A stretch of 64,000 nt of DNA from Chytriomyces cf. hyalinus JEL632 (Eukaryota; Chytridiomycota; Chytridiomycetes; Chytridiales; Chytriomycetaceae), in assembly GCA_025435555.1 (NCBI GenBank), contig JAIWWG010000020.1:124001-188000 (forward strand). Direction: 5' to 3'. The notes below the pieces were generated by a model that saw nothing but the letters and a program-made list of their open reading frames with translations, was not told the DNA's origin and did no database searches. The position numbers and the translations under genes were made by a program. Position 1 is the first letter of the stretch; each line of letters starts with the position of its first letter. This document shows positions 53,466 to 64,000 of the stretch, one piece after another.

Positions 53466-53829
53466 TTTTGGGATCAATCACTCTGAGGCAACTATTGTTG
53501 CCTATAAAAATCGTAATGAATGTTTATGTAAACCAGGCGGACTGACGAGCGATAACGAGTCCGCTGCCTCCACGCATTCGACGCGCGCGTTCTACCTGCG
53601 TCATCCCGCTCCTCCGAAGTGGCAAGCGTGCCACCTGGTATCCGTAGGACGATCTGCAGCCGCCTTGGCAGCAGGACTGCCGCCTGTCCTCAGGAATAAA
53701 ACGAGCCATCGTCCACCCTCATCCGCGACTGCAGCAGCTTCTTGAATGCGCAAAAGACATTCTTTTTCGGAATCTAAAGCGCATCCAAAAAAACTCAACT
53801 GAAATTCCAGGTTGACAATTCCAACAAAC
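53466..53829. other. Divergent intergenic region, GCK kinase / TmcB-like protein
   Basis: 364 bases lie between start codons. I see no gene in it. The region near 53570-53700 is GC-richer than its flanks. It must contain both promoters. Confidence 0.4.
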
Positions 53830-56800
53830 ATGGCGTCCAATGTCGGCGATGGTCGAACGTCCAGGCGTGACTCGCTCGAAGACATGAAAGCAAAAGCTAA
53901 GGACATGGTGTTTTCGCGTAAGTCGCGCTGCTGAGATGCGTGGTTGGGCAACTAACTTGGCACGCTTCCAGTCATGTACTTTGCAAACAAACAAACAAAC
54001 GGAGACACGAACATGTTCTTTCATCTGATTGGTGAGTCTCTGCTTCTTCCCTCGGAACCCTGTCATACCCTTGACAGCTTTCTGACGTTTCTCCAGAGTT
54101 GGCCATCGAGCTCTTTCAAAACATTGCGTTCCCTATAATGTTCGCACACGCTCGTTGGGGTCCGGATATAAACTGGCTGCAGGTGTTTCTGCAGTACATC
54201 ATCCCTTACGTTTTGATGATGCGAAGCCAAATATCCTTCTACATCATTGTCGGCATTTTGAGTGTCATGTTCATCGCTGGCGGCATGATTGGATACACTA
54301 CAAGCCACCGGAAGCTACGCTTTGTTGGACCGCTGAAGTTCTTGAGTTTTGCAAAGCATCTGCTCGCAGGAATCCTGTATATACCTGTTGCTGGGATTCT
54401 AGTTTTCGTTGCTGTGGATTGCGAAACAGAGTTTGACGATATCCCGTGTAACTCCAGCCTGTTTATCGCTCGCTCTACCGCATGCGTTATTCTGCTCGTT
54501 GTTCATTTCATGTAAGTATCTCGCGTCTCTTTGTGCTTTCCGCTGTGACAACTCACAATTTCCAGTCTGTCTGTCTTCGTCAAAGTGACTTTCTTTGAAT
54601 GCGAACCAAGACTGAAGGACATGACCTGCAGACCCCATACAAGACTTGATGCCCTGTACCATATATCTCGCACAATATTGACAATTCTCACCGTCGTGTT
54701 GCTCTTTTTTGGCCACGGACAAAATGCTGATCACACGACCCAGAATTGGATTCTCGCGTTGGCATGTCTCGCGTTTTCTGGAGCGCTTTCCTTCTTCAGC
54801 CTCTGGTATATGCCGTACTACCACTTCAAATACTGCCAGTTGCGTGCCGGTGAGTTCATATCACATATGAATTTCCACCTTTCCGCTTTATTTACTTGAC
54901 GGATGCACTTAGGAATGCTGCTCAGTTTTTTTTGGGCTTCCGTTGGCCTCGTGTACAGCCAACTGCGGCCTGAATCTGATATTGGGCTCATCCTCATTGT
55001 GACGCTTCCATTCATGTTCCCTCTGGCTGCATTCCTTGTCGCTTCTCGTCGAAGAGTAATTGAAAGAATGCCCATCAAAGACATTAATGATCCTTTTGTC
55101 GCGGAACTTCGTATTCGCTTCAAGCTGATGGAACGCGGGCTGTTATTTTACTCCACTGACAACGAAGGGTTCGCACGAAATAATCGTTCTCCTGGAGATT
55201 TGGGGGGACCAATCGGGGCGAATAAACCAAAGGGATTCATGGCTGAATTGGATGAGGAGGTTCTTGCGCAAGAAATTGCCGTCTTTAACGAAGTGAATGG
55301 CATGCTCATCCAGTTCACGAAGCAAATGCCGAAATCGTGTTTCATCCACATTGTCGTGGGAACTTTTCAAAGCGTCTACATGAAGAATCGTGCACAGGCG
55401 CTTGCCGTTACAGCGAAAGCTGCAACTCTGACACCATCACCTCCCGAAGCATTTATTCTGTTCAAACGCAATAAGGATTTGAATGAAAGGTGAGGTTTTG
55501 AGGGGTTTTTTTCACGGACATTATATTGACCGAATATATTTCAAACGTCAGGAGTATTGGAGGAACGCTGTTTGATTTCATTGCATACGAGAAGCACTTG
55601 CAGGTGCCTGTTTACCAAATTTGATTGCATGTCTATTGGTTACTAAATACGCTGTCTTTTATAGAATGCCAAACGGTAGTTCATACGTACTTTCTTTGAT
55701 GCCCGTATTAACCGCTGTAGTTTCTTCCTATTCCCCTCGTTTCTTTTGTCAGGAACGAAAAGAAAGCTGGCATCGCAATGGTGCAATTCTGGTCTGAACT
55801 GATGAAAAAACGACCATCAATTCACAAGCTAGAGTCATACGGCTCTGCCATCACAACAGCCATTACAGTAGCGCAACAAAGCTATGTTGCACTCATCAAA
55901 ATCTCGCCCAATTCTCCAAACATTTTCCGAATGTACGGGTCGTTTGTAATCAACATCTTGGATGATTCAAAGCGCGGGCAAGATCTGCTCGATCACGCTG
56001 AAGAACTTGAGGAGGAAGCTCAGCGAGAGGGTGGATACGCCAGGAACAACGATGACGATGACGCAGACGATCGAATGCAGGAAAATGTTCCGCGAGCAAC
56101 TGAAATGGACATGTTTTCTGACGAGAATGGGCTTATAACGATTTCGGGCGAAACCAATAACCTGTGTGAAGTTTTGCAAGCAAATGCAAAGTTTCTCAGC
56201 ATTTTCGGGTTCAAAAAGCATGAAGTGGTTGGATTCAATGTCACCAAAATTATCCCAACCCCATTCGCCGATCCTCACGATACTTTTGTTGCTCGCTACC
56301 TCGAGACCGGGTTTGCCAAGGTGACGTGATTTTCCCACTGTTTTCCTGGTATTGCAATATAACCAAACCAAAAAAACCAAAAAAACAAACAGATTATCGA
56401 TAGACCTCGTCAAATTTTGGGTTTAACTTCTTCCAAGTATCTAGTTTCAGTGATCCTATGTGTAAAACACGTGGTGGATACTGAAGGAAAGCAGTCGTTC
56501 GTTGGAATTGTCAAACCAAGTAGACAGCATCAATTCTCTGGCTTCGTTATCCTGGAAGAAACTTTTCAAATTTTGCACGCGACCCAGAATCTCGCTGAAT
56601 TTTTTGGCGCGGATCTGATGAACAGAAAGCAAAACCTGCTGGATGCACTTCCAGGCCTGAACGCAACAACTGCCACTGATAAGACAGGCATAAAATTGCT
56701 TTGGGTTAAAATTGATGGAAAATACGAGTTGGAGTTTTTTGGGGATCGATTGTGTGTGGCCGGAACAACGGCTTACATTGCTCGCATAAAATTCAAGAGA

Positions 56801-59600
56801 GTTCACGACGGCCTTGGCGGCAACCTCATTGGAAGTTCCATGCAATCTCTTGGTGCATCGTCTATAGGCTCTGAAGACAACGCGGCCAATCCAATGGTTT
56901 TCTCAGTTCATGGTATGCGTTATTTTTTATCGCCGTGAACGTTCTCTAAAAGTCATTTACAGCAAGCGCAGCAGAATTAAAGCCATCCGCCTCCGCTGCT
57001 CAAAGCTCTCAACAAATATACAATTCTGCGTACAGTGAAAATCGACGCGCATCAGGATGCCCGTTTGTTCGCCAACCGTCCAGCGGAATTCTGAAGGGCC
57101 CAATTAATGGATACTCGTCTCCTCCTCCTCCTTCCGATAACAAGAAGCTTTCCTTCATGGATCGCTCACGTCCAAGTTCGACCAGTCAGTTGAAGAACGG
57201 CGCTACTCTCGAACGACGCAGAACAAATGATTCCGACGTCCTATCAGCGCGCGGTAACACTATTCCTCGTGGACAGCAAACGAAATCAATCGATTCGGAC
57301 GATGAGTCATCGCGAAGCTGCACTCCTTCTAACATGGCGAGAAAGAAAGGTGGCGGGTCAGAAAAAAACTCCATCAACGGGAACTCGCACCGGGCAAACA
57401 GCATATCCGGACAGTCCAGCCGGTCAAGCGGTAAAAATGGGCGGAACAAGTATGAAAATCAGTTGAAAATAACAGTTGCACGGAAAAATGCTCAATCGAA
57501 CCGAAACTTGAGCATTGTTCATTCCTTGTTTCAAGTTGCGCTGCTGATTTTCTGCGGGTATTTTGAGTTGTTCTTCTCCCTTCCGACGCCATCGAGCATC
57601 GATTGACATTCAGAATTTACCTCTTCCGACAGATGTGCAGTGATAACAAACGTAACAGTGAATAGAATATTTTCGGAGACATCGAACGGGTAAATTCGGA
57701 TACTTCCGTGGCATTTATTACTCTCTAACTTCCACTTCCCGCCAGATTGTCGTCGTTGGAGAAGCACTCACAGTTGATGGGAAACATAATCGCATTGTCG
57801 GATTCCGTTCGAACAATTGACATGCACAGAGGGGGCGGGTACTGGATTCGAAGATCTGTGTTTACACCGCCACTTAACTTGTCCAAGAGTGAAACGCTGT
57901 ATCAAGCCAACCTCTTGGCTGGAAATAGGTCGTCTTTGTTCAATATTCACGGCATGACGGTCAACTTTAGCAGACCAGCGAAGGGGAAATTCCGGACTGT
58001 TGACTCATTGGAAGCAATCTACACAATCGTTACTGTTGCCAAATACACAGCGTCTGTGCCATTCAATGACCGCCTTCTCCGACAGAGGCTGCGCTATGTG
58101 CTAGAAAATGGCCCACACACTGTTTTTGATTTGCTCAACACCAGCACCACTCTTGAGCTCCAGTCATACAATGCCAAAGTTGCAGTGCAACCAGGCCAAA
58201 TTCAGCAAATGTGTATCTTGGGTCCCCTCACAGGGTTATTACTTGTACTTCTCTTGTTTCCGGTCCACTACTCCATCAATGTGATGCGGCGCGAGTTTCT
58301 GGTAAGGACCAAATTTCTCTTTTCACCAAACATCTCGCCAATGTTGATCCGTTCTATTTTTCAAACCCCAGGGCATTTTCTGCGATATTCCGAAAGAAAT
58401 AGTGAAGGGCATTTATCATGCTCGGATGAGTGAGTTATTGATGCTTTTATTCCAACGTTGACCCCACTGAGAAATTGCGCACGGCTAGAGCGCATGATTG
58501 ACAGCGCGGACAGATCCGACAGCGAGGACGGCGAAGGACTTGAGGTTCTTGGGCAAATGCACAACTCGCAGGAAAGCCTGCAGGACGCGGGTTCACCGAT
58601 TCCGAATTCTACCGGTCGAATTCCCCTTTTGACGGCCTTCAAGTTGTTTATGACAGACAAATATCGCCTTGGTCTGCGCTCCTTGTTTATCTTTGCCATA
58701 TCCTTGGGATACTTTCTCAGCTCGGGCATTCTCGTTCAGCGGTTCATAGACTCGAATTTCCTTGCTGGCAACAGTATCTACTGGTCGGCTCAGCGTCTTG
58801 CCTATATGAAACAAAGTTCGTACTGGACGCGAGAAAGACTAGTTGACCGTTTTGCCCTTGCGGCATTAAATATAAGCCGCGTCACAACGTTTGCGCCGCC
58901 ATCAAACCACATTCCGCCTTCCATTCCTGACCTGCTACAGAACCTGCTTTGGGTTGAGGAGGGAGTCCTATACGGCAATCCAGTCATGAATTCTGTGCCC
59001 ATCACTATTTTGACCTCATCGCACCCGCAGTTCCGCCTCGAGTACCAGAATGCTTGCATTTCGGGCAGTCCGGCAGACTGTAAAACTTACAGGGACGCGT
59101 TGCTGACTCGCGGGCTGCATGACGTGTTCAGAAAGTACGTTCAAGAAGTCGAAACTTTGAATGGGATGACAACGGCGATGAATGCAAGCGATATGGAGCA
59201 ACGCGCTGTGGTGGATGAGCGGCTCTTTAATCTGCGCAAACTGGACAATGAGTACATCACACCGGCGCTGATGGAATCCTTGCGACTTTATTCACAGCCC
59301 TCCGTTTCTGAGAGTCAGTGGTTCCATTCATTCCATTTGGCGCTGACTCTGGCGTTTGTTACGGTTCTGGCTGTGTTCTATTTGATTGTCATTCGCAAGG
59401 TGGTTTGGTCAATCCGGAGCGAGCTGAGGCAAACACGGGGTTTGGTCTACATGCTTCCAGCCGATGTATTGCTGGCCATTCCCAGTTTCATGAAGTGGAG
59501 CGAGCAAGGAACGAAACCCAAAAAACTCAAGCTTGAAAAGGTAGGGACCAGGGACACCACCGGCCCTTCAAAAGCCACAACCAAAGTCAGCATGAATTAA
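53830..59600 (+). CDS. TmcB-like multi-membrane protein with PAS domain
   Basis: This very large protein (about 1,600 residues, more than ten exons) belongs to the TmcB/TmcC group known from Dictyostelium and chytrids. N-terminal helices follow MFFHLIELAIELFQNIAFPI and continue to about 54900 (PYVLMMRSQISFYIIVGILS, ILTVVLLFFGHG, LSFFSLWYMPYYHFKYC). A long helical TPR-like part follows (AVFNEVNGMLIQFTKQMPKS, RMYGSFVINILDDSKRGQDL). A PAS domain comes next (EMDMFSDENGLITISGETNN, FLSIFGFKKHEVVGFNVTKI, SFVGIVKPSRQHQFSGFVIL). Then comes a Ser-rich linker and C-terminal helices with an extracytoplasmic loop between two of them (SLFQVALLIFCGYF; SLFIFAISLGYFLSSGIL). It is probably a membrane-linked sensor. 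Junctions near 55495-55780 and 57560-57760 are approximate. Confidence 0.75.
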
Positions 59601-59744
59601 GGCTGCGGCCCACGTTCCATATTTATCATCTTTCGCTATTATTTAAGTTGCTCGTAGGACGGTTGACCAAATAAATCTCCAATAAACATCCACGGTATTT
59701 TTGAAGCATCAGAATGTTGCGGCAACCACTTTTATTGTTTCATT

Positions 59745-62190
59745 CTACCCAAAAAGGTGCTCCACAATCCAGTTGCCGATCTGCTCCAACCCGCTTCTTT
59801 GAAACATTGCTGCAACAGACTGCAGTTGCGATTTGGCAGTTTCGGGAGAACGAACAAAAACGCGATACCAGCGAAGAAGGGCCACCATGCCTGAAACAAG
59901 CACGGCCCCAGCCAACAGTCGCACACTGAGCGATGTGCTGCCTGCTGCAGACGACGGTCGTTTCTGAATCCCATTCCTGTCTTGACACCTTTTGCAAACC
60001 TTCTCCCCAAACGGCCCATGGTTGACCAGGAATTGCGCAATTCCAAGACTCATTGTCCACGGGGAGACTACCACTTTTTTGATAGTCCCGAGCATGGAGG
60101 TTATTGTCGAACGCGAGTGGGGGCCATGTTGATGCCGGCCTCTCTTCCGACAGCAGCAGCATCCTTCGCAAACAGCATCCTCCCAACCATCCGGCTGAGG
60201 CCTTTGAGCAATCGAACTTCGTTTCCTCCTTGTCGCAACTGAAGGCCCGCTACTACCACGCCTTCGCTGTAATTCTACATCACGTAATAACCCAATCGAC
60301 TCCTCCAGTCTCCCGCCAAACACAGAACTTGGCGTACCTACAGCAGAATCGCTTCCATTAAATAAATGACGTCCATCCTCATCCTCATCGGCTTCATCAT
60401 CTCCTTCTTCGACAACCGTGCTGCGCGATCCAGCAGTGGATCCAGCCTCAACTGCACTCTCAGGAAGTTCCAAGATATCCAGCGTCGCCCCGCCACCTCC
60501 CTCACCAATGCCCAACTTGGCGACCATTCCTGGACTCCAAATTTCCATCGATTGGCTGGGATCCTCCGATCTTCCTCCAGAGGCGGACCGGGTCCCAGGG
60601 TAATCTAATCGAGGACGCATGGGCAACAACGCAGCGGGACTTAACAAGAACGACTCCAACTCTTCAGGTGCGTCAAACCACACTTCCATGCTTGGACTTG
60701 CGAAAACCATGGGAGAATTGGCATGAAGCCTTGGAGTGAAAAAGCCTTCGCTTGCTGTGTTGGTTCCTGCCAAGAATGGGGAGGCGCTCACTGATGTTGC
60801 TTTCAAGTGTGGGCTCAGGCGTGTGAATGATGGCATGCGGGGGCGGCGAATATTTGTTGATAATGCAGGTGTTACGGTCGCTTGCGGCAGCACAGCGGCT
60901 GCCAACAAGACATCGTTTGGGAAAAAGACGGGTATATCGAGTTTGGAGTGAATGAGTTCCAACGTTTTTGTTTGATGCGGGCTTGGCGGCGATGAAAAAG
61001 ATATATCCACGCCGTACTTTTGAAAAATAGAGTTGGATTTGAGTTCAATCAGAGGCTGAAGTCCGCCGTGTTCTTCAAGAAGAAACTGGGGGTCAAAATG
61101 ATCTGCCATTTCTCGTTTCGTGAGAAAGAGGAGTTTTTTGCAAGCTTCCGCAGACAGCGCTGTTTTTACGATTGACCACATTCCTGAATGAAGCCAGCCA
61201 AAATTCAGCACGAACTGAGAAAAAAAAATGAAAGGTTAATATTTTTGTTATCGATAAGGGATTACAAAAGAGGAGGGTAGTTGCAAGCAGCAAGGAAGAG
61301 TAGTACACACCAGAGTACCGAATATTCCAGGGTAATGGCTCTTAAATAGGTCAAATAATACAGGCATCATTTCGTAATTGACATTTGAAAGCCCAACGCC
61401 CTCCAAATCCAAAATGACGCTTAATTGATGAATCAAAGCTGGTTTCGAAACGTCCACAATCCATTCCTGCGACGAAACATTGCAAGAAAAAGAAGAGTCG
61501 CTGACACCGTCAATTTCATCGAGAGCAAGGATGGAGGAATTTGAAGCTTTCGAGCAAGTTGATTTGACGAGGGCGTCATTGACTGCGTAGATGCATCTTC
61601 TGGCAACCTCAAGAACAAACACCAGGCATTCTTTAAATTCGGCAATGTGTGATTTCCCTTCGGCTGCGTTATATTTCGCAATGTTGATCAGCAATGTTGG
61701 CCGTCCGGCTCTGTCCTGACCGTGAAATCTGAAAATCCCACAGTTGAGATAGTATCTTGCCTGGGCATGAGGATTCTCTGTCAGACTGTGTCGATGCTAA
61801 AAAGAACCTGCAAACCTTTTCTGAAAGCCCTTCCAGCCCGTCGAAGGAAACACCCTTTTTGTATAACCGCCATTGGAAATCCGCCTTGATGAGTTCAAAC
61901 GTCAAATCTTCGTCCATTCGAGCCTTGAAGTAGAACTTGTACAGGTACGATGGGTCGCTGATGAGCGCAGCCAGATGAACAAGGGAGCCTTTCGGCAACT
62001 TCATTCCCGGTGCGCCAGCAGCACTGCTTCCATCGCTGGTCCCATCGGCACTTGTCAGGTCCTCCAGAAGCCTGACGACAATCCGCAGTAGCTGGGATGC
62101 GTGTTTCGAGACAAGACAGCCGCTGTTGTATTCCATTTGCTGACCGAATCGCTGATCCTGGGAGTGCGCCGGGGATGCTTCCACAGCCAT
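59745..62190 (-). CDS. CRAL-TRIO (Sec14-like) protein with C-terminal membrane anchor
   Basis: Exon 1 (62190 to about 61810) contains a CRAL-TRIO N-terminal part (LTFELIKADFQWRLYKKGVS). The lipid-binding domain follows: PALIHQLSVILDLEGVGLSN, VLFDLFKSHYPGIFGTLVLN, FGWLHSGMWSIVKTALSAEA and FLLEEHGG. The remaining ~380 residues are Ser/Pro/Glu-rich with an acidic block (EEGDDEADEDEDG), a Cys-rich cluster (CEGCCCCRKRGRHQH), another Cys pair (CKRC) and a single C-terminal membrane helix (LSVRLLAGAVLVSGMVALLR). Sec14-type proteins move or sense phospholipids; the anchor suggests action on one membrane. Introns lie near 61216-61307 and 61690-61830. The Cys cluster could be palmitoylated; that is inference. 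Confidence 0.8.
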
Positions 62191-62346
62191 GCGTTCAAGT
62201 TTTGGTTTTGTTGCGAATCGGATTTTTTGAAGAAAAAAAAAAGTAACGGAGAACCACGTGGGAACAATCTGGGATTTATGAAATATTTATCGCATTCCTT
62301 TATTTGAAAGGGATGTCCGGATGAAGAGGAAATGTCCGGATGCAAA

Positions 62347-63510
62347 TCACAGCTTCACTTCGAGCAGACAGTCGAACGAGTTGCTCTCCAACCAGTCCTC
62401 AAGCTCCCCCTCCACACGCCTTCCCGCTGGCCAGAAGTACTTCAGATCAAACTGCTGTCTCTTGTACAGCTCAGTCAGATACTTTTCGCCCTTCATCACA
62501 GACACCGCCTCCAGCACTTGTCGAACCACCTTCAGTACTCTCAGTTCTTCCGCTGCGTTTTCTTCATGTATGAGGGTGGTCACCATAACGGCGAGGTCTT
62601 TGAGAGTAAAGTGCTCCTCAAACTCGACCATCATGACGCCGTAAATGATTCCAAAGTACTTGAAAACATTCGGGAACACAAGTCCAAAGTCCGAAAGCGT
62701 CTTTGTGAACGATACCAAACTGTATAAGAAAGAGAAGTTAAATAACTCTGCATCCAGAGCAGTTTCTTAAAAGTGCTACCTTCTTTTTACCGCATCGACA
62801 GAAACGCAGTCTTTCCAGATGAGCTCTGGGATAACTTTCGCTGTTCTGGCCACAGCCCCTCCCCCCTTTCCGATGGAGAAAGTCAGTAAGCTGGCGAGTG
62901 CAGCATCGATAAACTCGTCATCGTCCTTTGAGGCAAGTACTTTTTCTGTCAGCGACTTGATTTCAAAATCAGCAAACCACGTCTGGACCACATCTTCTGC
63001 TTGAAGAACGCTCGGACTTTTAACAACGGGGGGCGGCGGAAGGGATATTTCTTCCTGGGCATTGGACATGGACGGTTCGTGCAACGCCAGTTCGCCCGTT
63101 TCATCACTATGAAGATCCACATCCACCATTTTCTCGTCTTCCTTCTGATCCACTTCTTGATCTGCAGGTTGTTCTTCCTTCTGATTCGCTTCTTGATCTG
63201 CAGGCTGCTCTTCCTTCTTCGCAGCCAACACGCTGGCTGGAGAAGCCTCAGCAATGTCCAGGCCAGTCACGTCCGTTTCAAGCAGAGACTTTTCGCTTGG
63301 GACATCGCCAACTACGATGCCGTGCGGGGTTTCGTGCAGATTTGGCAGCGCGATGCTTGCTTCTTCGTCGAGGTTGATCAAATCATCTTCAACCTCGTCT
63401 CCGTACAACGTGGCCGAAGAAACTCCGAGAGCCACTTGCTGAGCAGATGCTTCTTTGGTCGCTACACCCGAGCTTGAGGTTCCAGATTCGGTCGTGGCGT
63501 TGAAGCTCAT
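62347..63510 (-). CDS. eIF4G/MA3-like C-terminal domain protein, copy 1
   Basis: About 365 residues in two exons (intron near 62718-62781). The N-terminal half is acidic, with a two-copy 12-residue repeat (KEEQPADQEANQ / KEEQPADQEVDQ). The C-terminal half is helical (VVQTWFADFEIKSLTEKVLA, FTKTLSDFGLVFPNVFKYFG). It ends in FDLKYFWPAGRRVEGELEDW and FDCLL, shared with the next gene upstream. The order of helices recalls the MA3/W2-like C-terminus of eIF4G-family translation factors, but no catalytic or binding motif confirms it. The start at 63510 gives MSFNATTESG. Confidence 0.5.
63137..63215. repeat. Two-copy 36-base tandem repeat within the acidic linker
   Basis: Two adjacent units on the plus strand, each with CTTCTTGATCTGCAGG followed by CTTCCTTCT-like sequence, encode the repeated KEEQPADQExxQ block on the minus strand. 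The copies differ at a few bases, and a remnant third unit precedes them. Confidence 0.55.
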
Positions 63511-63688
63511 TTTGTTTGTTTTTCTCAAAAATTGTCACGAAAACCATAGAATTTTATTTTAGGCGAAATCGTAAATAAAAACGGGGTTGGCAATATGAAT
63601 GAGAGAACAATTGTGAAAGGAAACGGAAATACCAAACTTGGGAAAAAGACGTGAATAAAAAAGACTCCGCGTCGAACCCGCGCTGCAC

Positions 63689-64000
63689 TCATGTCGACAG
63701 CAGGCAATCGAGTCCATTCTCCTCGAACCAATCCTCCAAAGCAAACAAACTCAGTCTTTCGGCAGCCGGCCAAAACGTTCTCAAGTCGAAATCTTGATCA
63801 TCCAGCCATAGCATCAACGCTTCTTCACCTCGCAATACCTGCACGCAATCCAAAACTTGTGCCAAAACCACTGGCGCTTTTGGAAAGTCACAAGCATCCA
63901 GTACAGTGTCTGCTCTTAAAACTGGCTTCAGGAGAGCGTGTAAACTGGCCAATGAAAAGAGTCCGCGCGTGTCTTGAGGGTTGGCTGTCATAGTCCCGTA
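63689..64000 (-). CDS. eIF4G/MA3-like C-terminal domain protein, copy 2 (cut by window edge)
   Basis: The visible part is the last exon. It reads YGTMTANPQDTRGLFSLAS, LRGEEALMLWLDDQDFDLRT, FWPAAERLSLFALEDWFEEN and GLDCLL, ending LST. The C-terminal block aligns with the end of the neighbouring gene (FDL.xFWPA...LEDWxE.xxxDCLL). The residues before the only ATG (YGT) match YGV before MMVEFEEH in the neighbour, so that ATG is internal and the gene continues past 64000. It is a tandem paralogue of the 62347-63510 gene. Confidence 0.6.
   Translation of the reverse strand, partial: YGTMTANPQDTRGLFSLASLHALLKPVLRADTVLDACDFPKAPVVLAQVLDCVQVLRGEEALMLWLDDQDFDLRTFWPAAERLSLFALEDWFEENGLDCLLST

Noticed and set aside
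53985-54000. AAAC tandem repeat as a microsatellite element
   Set aside because: Only about four units, and it codes for NKQTNG within an exon of the TmcB-like gene.

Overview
The window is nuclear DNA from a zoosporic, early-diverging fungus, most likely a chytrid. Genes are compact with many short introns (about 45-80 bases, GT...AG). The protein set is fungal (mL67/MHR1-type and mS34 mitoribosomal proteins, Big1/Voa1-type V-ATPase accessory factor, ATP12, DUF4436). It also holds a TmcB-like multi-membrane protein with a PAS domain, a family I associate with amoebae and chytrids. No tRNA, rRNA, transposon, CRISPR or viral gene was found. All gene models were spliced by eye, so exon ends are approximate.

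0-16.5 kb: housekeeping genes. They are the TFIIIC 90-kDa-type subunit (Pol III transcription), a DUF1295 membrane protein, an F-box/ankyrin-like protein, an mL67/MHR1-like mitoribosomal protein, splicing factor U2AF1, NFU1 (Fe-S carrier), a ZNF706-like zinc finger, RRS1 and IMP4 (ribosome biogenesis), a WLM/Wss1-type metalloprotease and a bZIP factor. RRS1/WLM and IMP4/mS34 are divergent pairs whose start codons are only tens of bases apart across A-rich tracts.

16.5-32 kb: mS34, ATP12, a Big1/Voa1-type protein, mitochondrial beta-carbonic anhydrase, a three-RRM RNA-binding protein, a DUF726/TMCO4-type alpha/beta hydrolase, calnexin, a glycosyltransferase-like protein and a small basic protein ending in a CaaX box.

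32-46.5 kb: an accessory, membrane-rich region. Two tandem DUF4436 genes are followed by three same-strand paralogues of an unassigned seven-transmembrane (7TM) family; a fourth copy lies at 45.4 kb. Between copies three and four are a TMEM229-like protein, a second F-box/ankyrin-like protein, a sirtuin fused to a UBP-type zinc finger, and PEX14.

46.5-64 kb: a SWSAP1-like candidate ATPase, an F-box protein, a germinal-centre (MAP4K) kinase with CNH domain, the large TmcB-like PAS protein divergent from it, a CRAL-TRIO protein, and two tandem paralogues with an eIF4G/MA3-like C-terminus, the last cut by the window end.

The strongest candidates for new biology are the ubiquitin-reader/sirtuin fusion, the 7TM plus DUF4436 cluster, and the CaaX-tailed basic protein with a putative PP1 docking motif.
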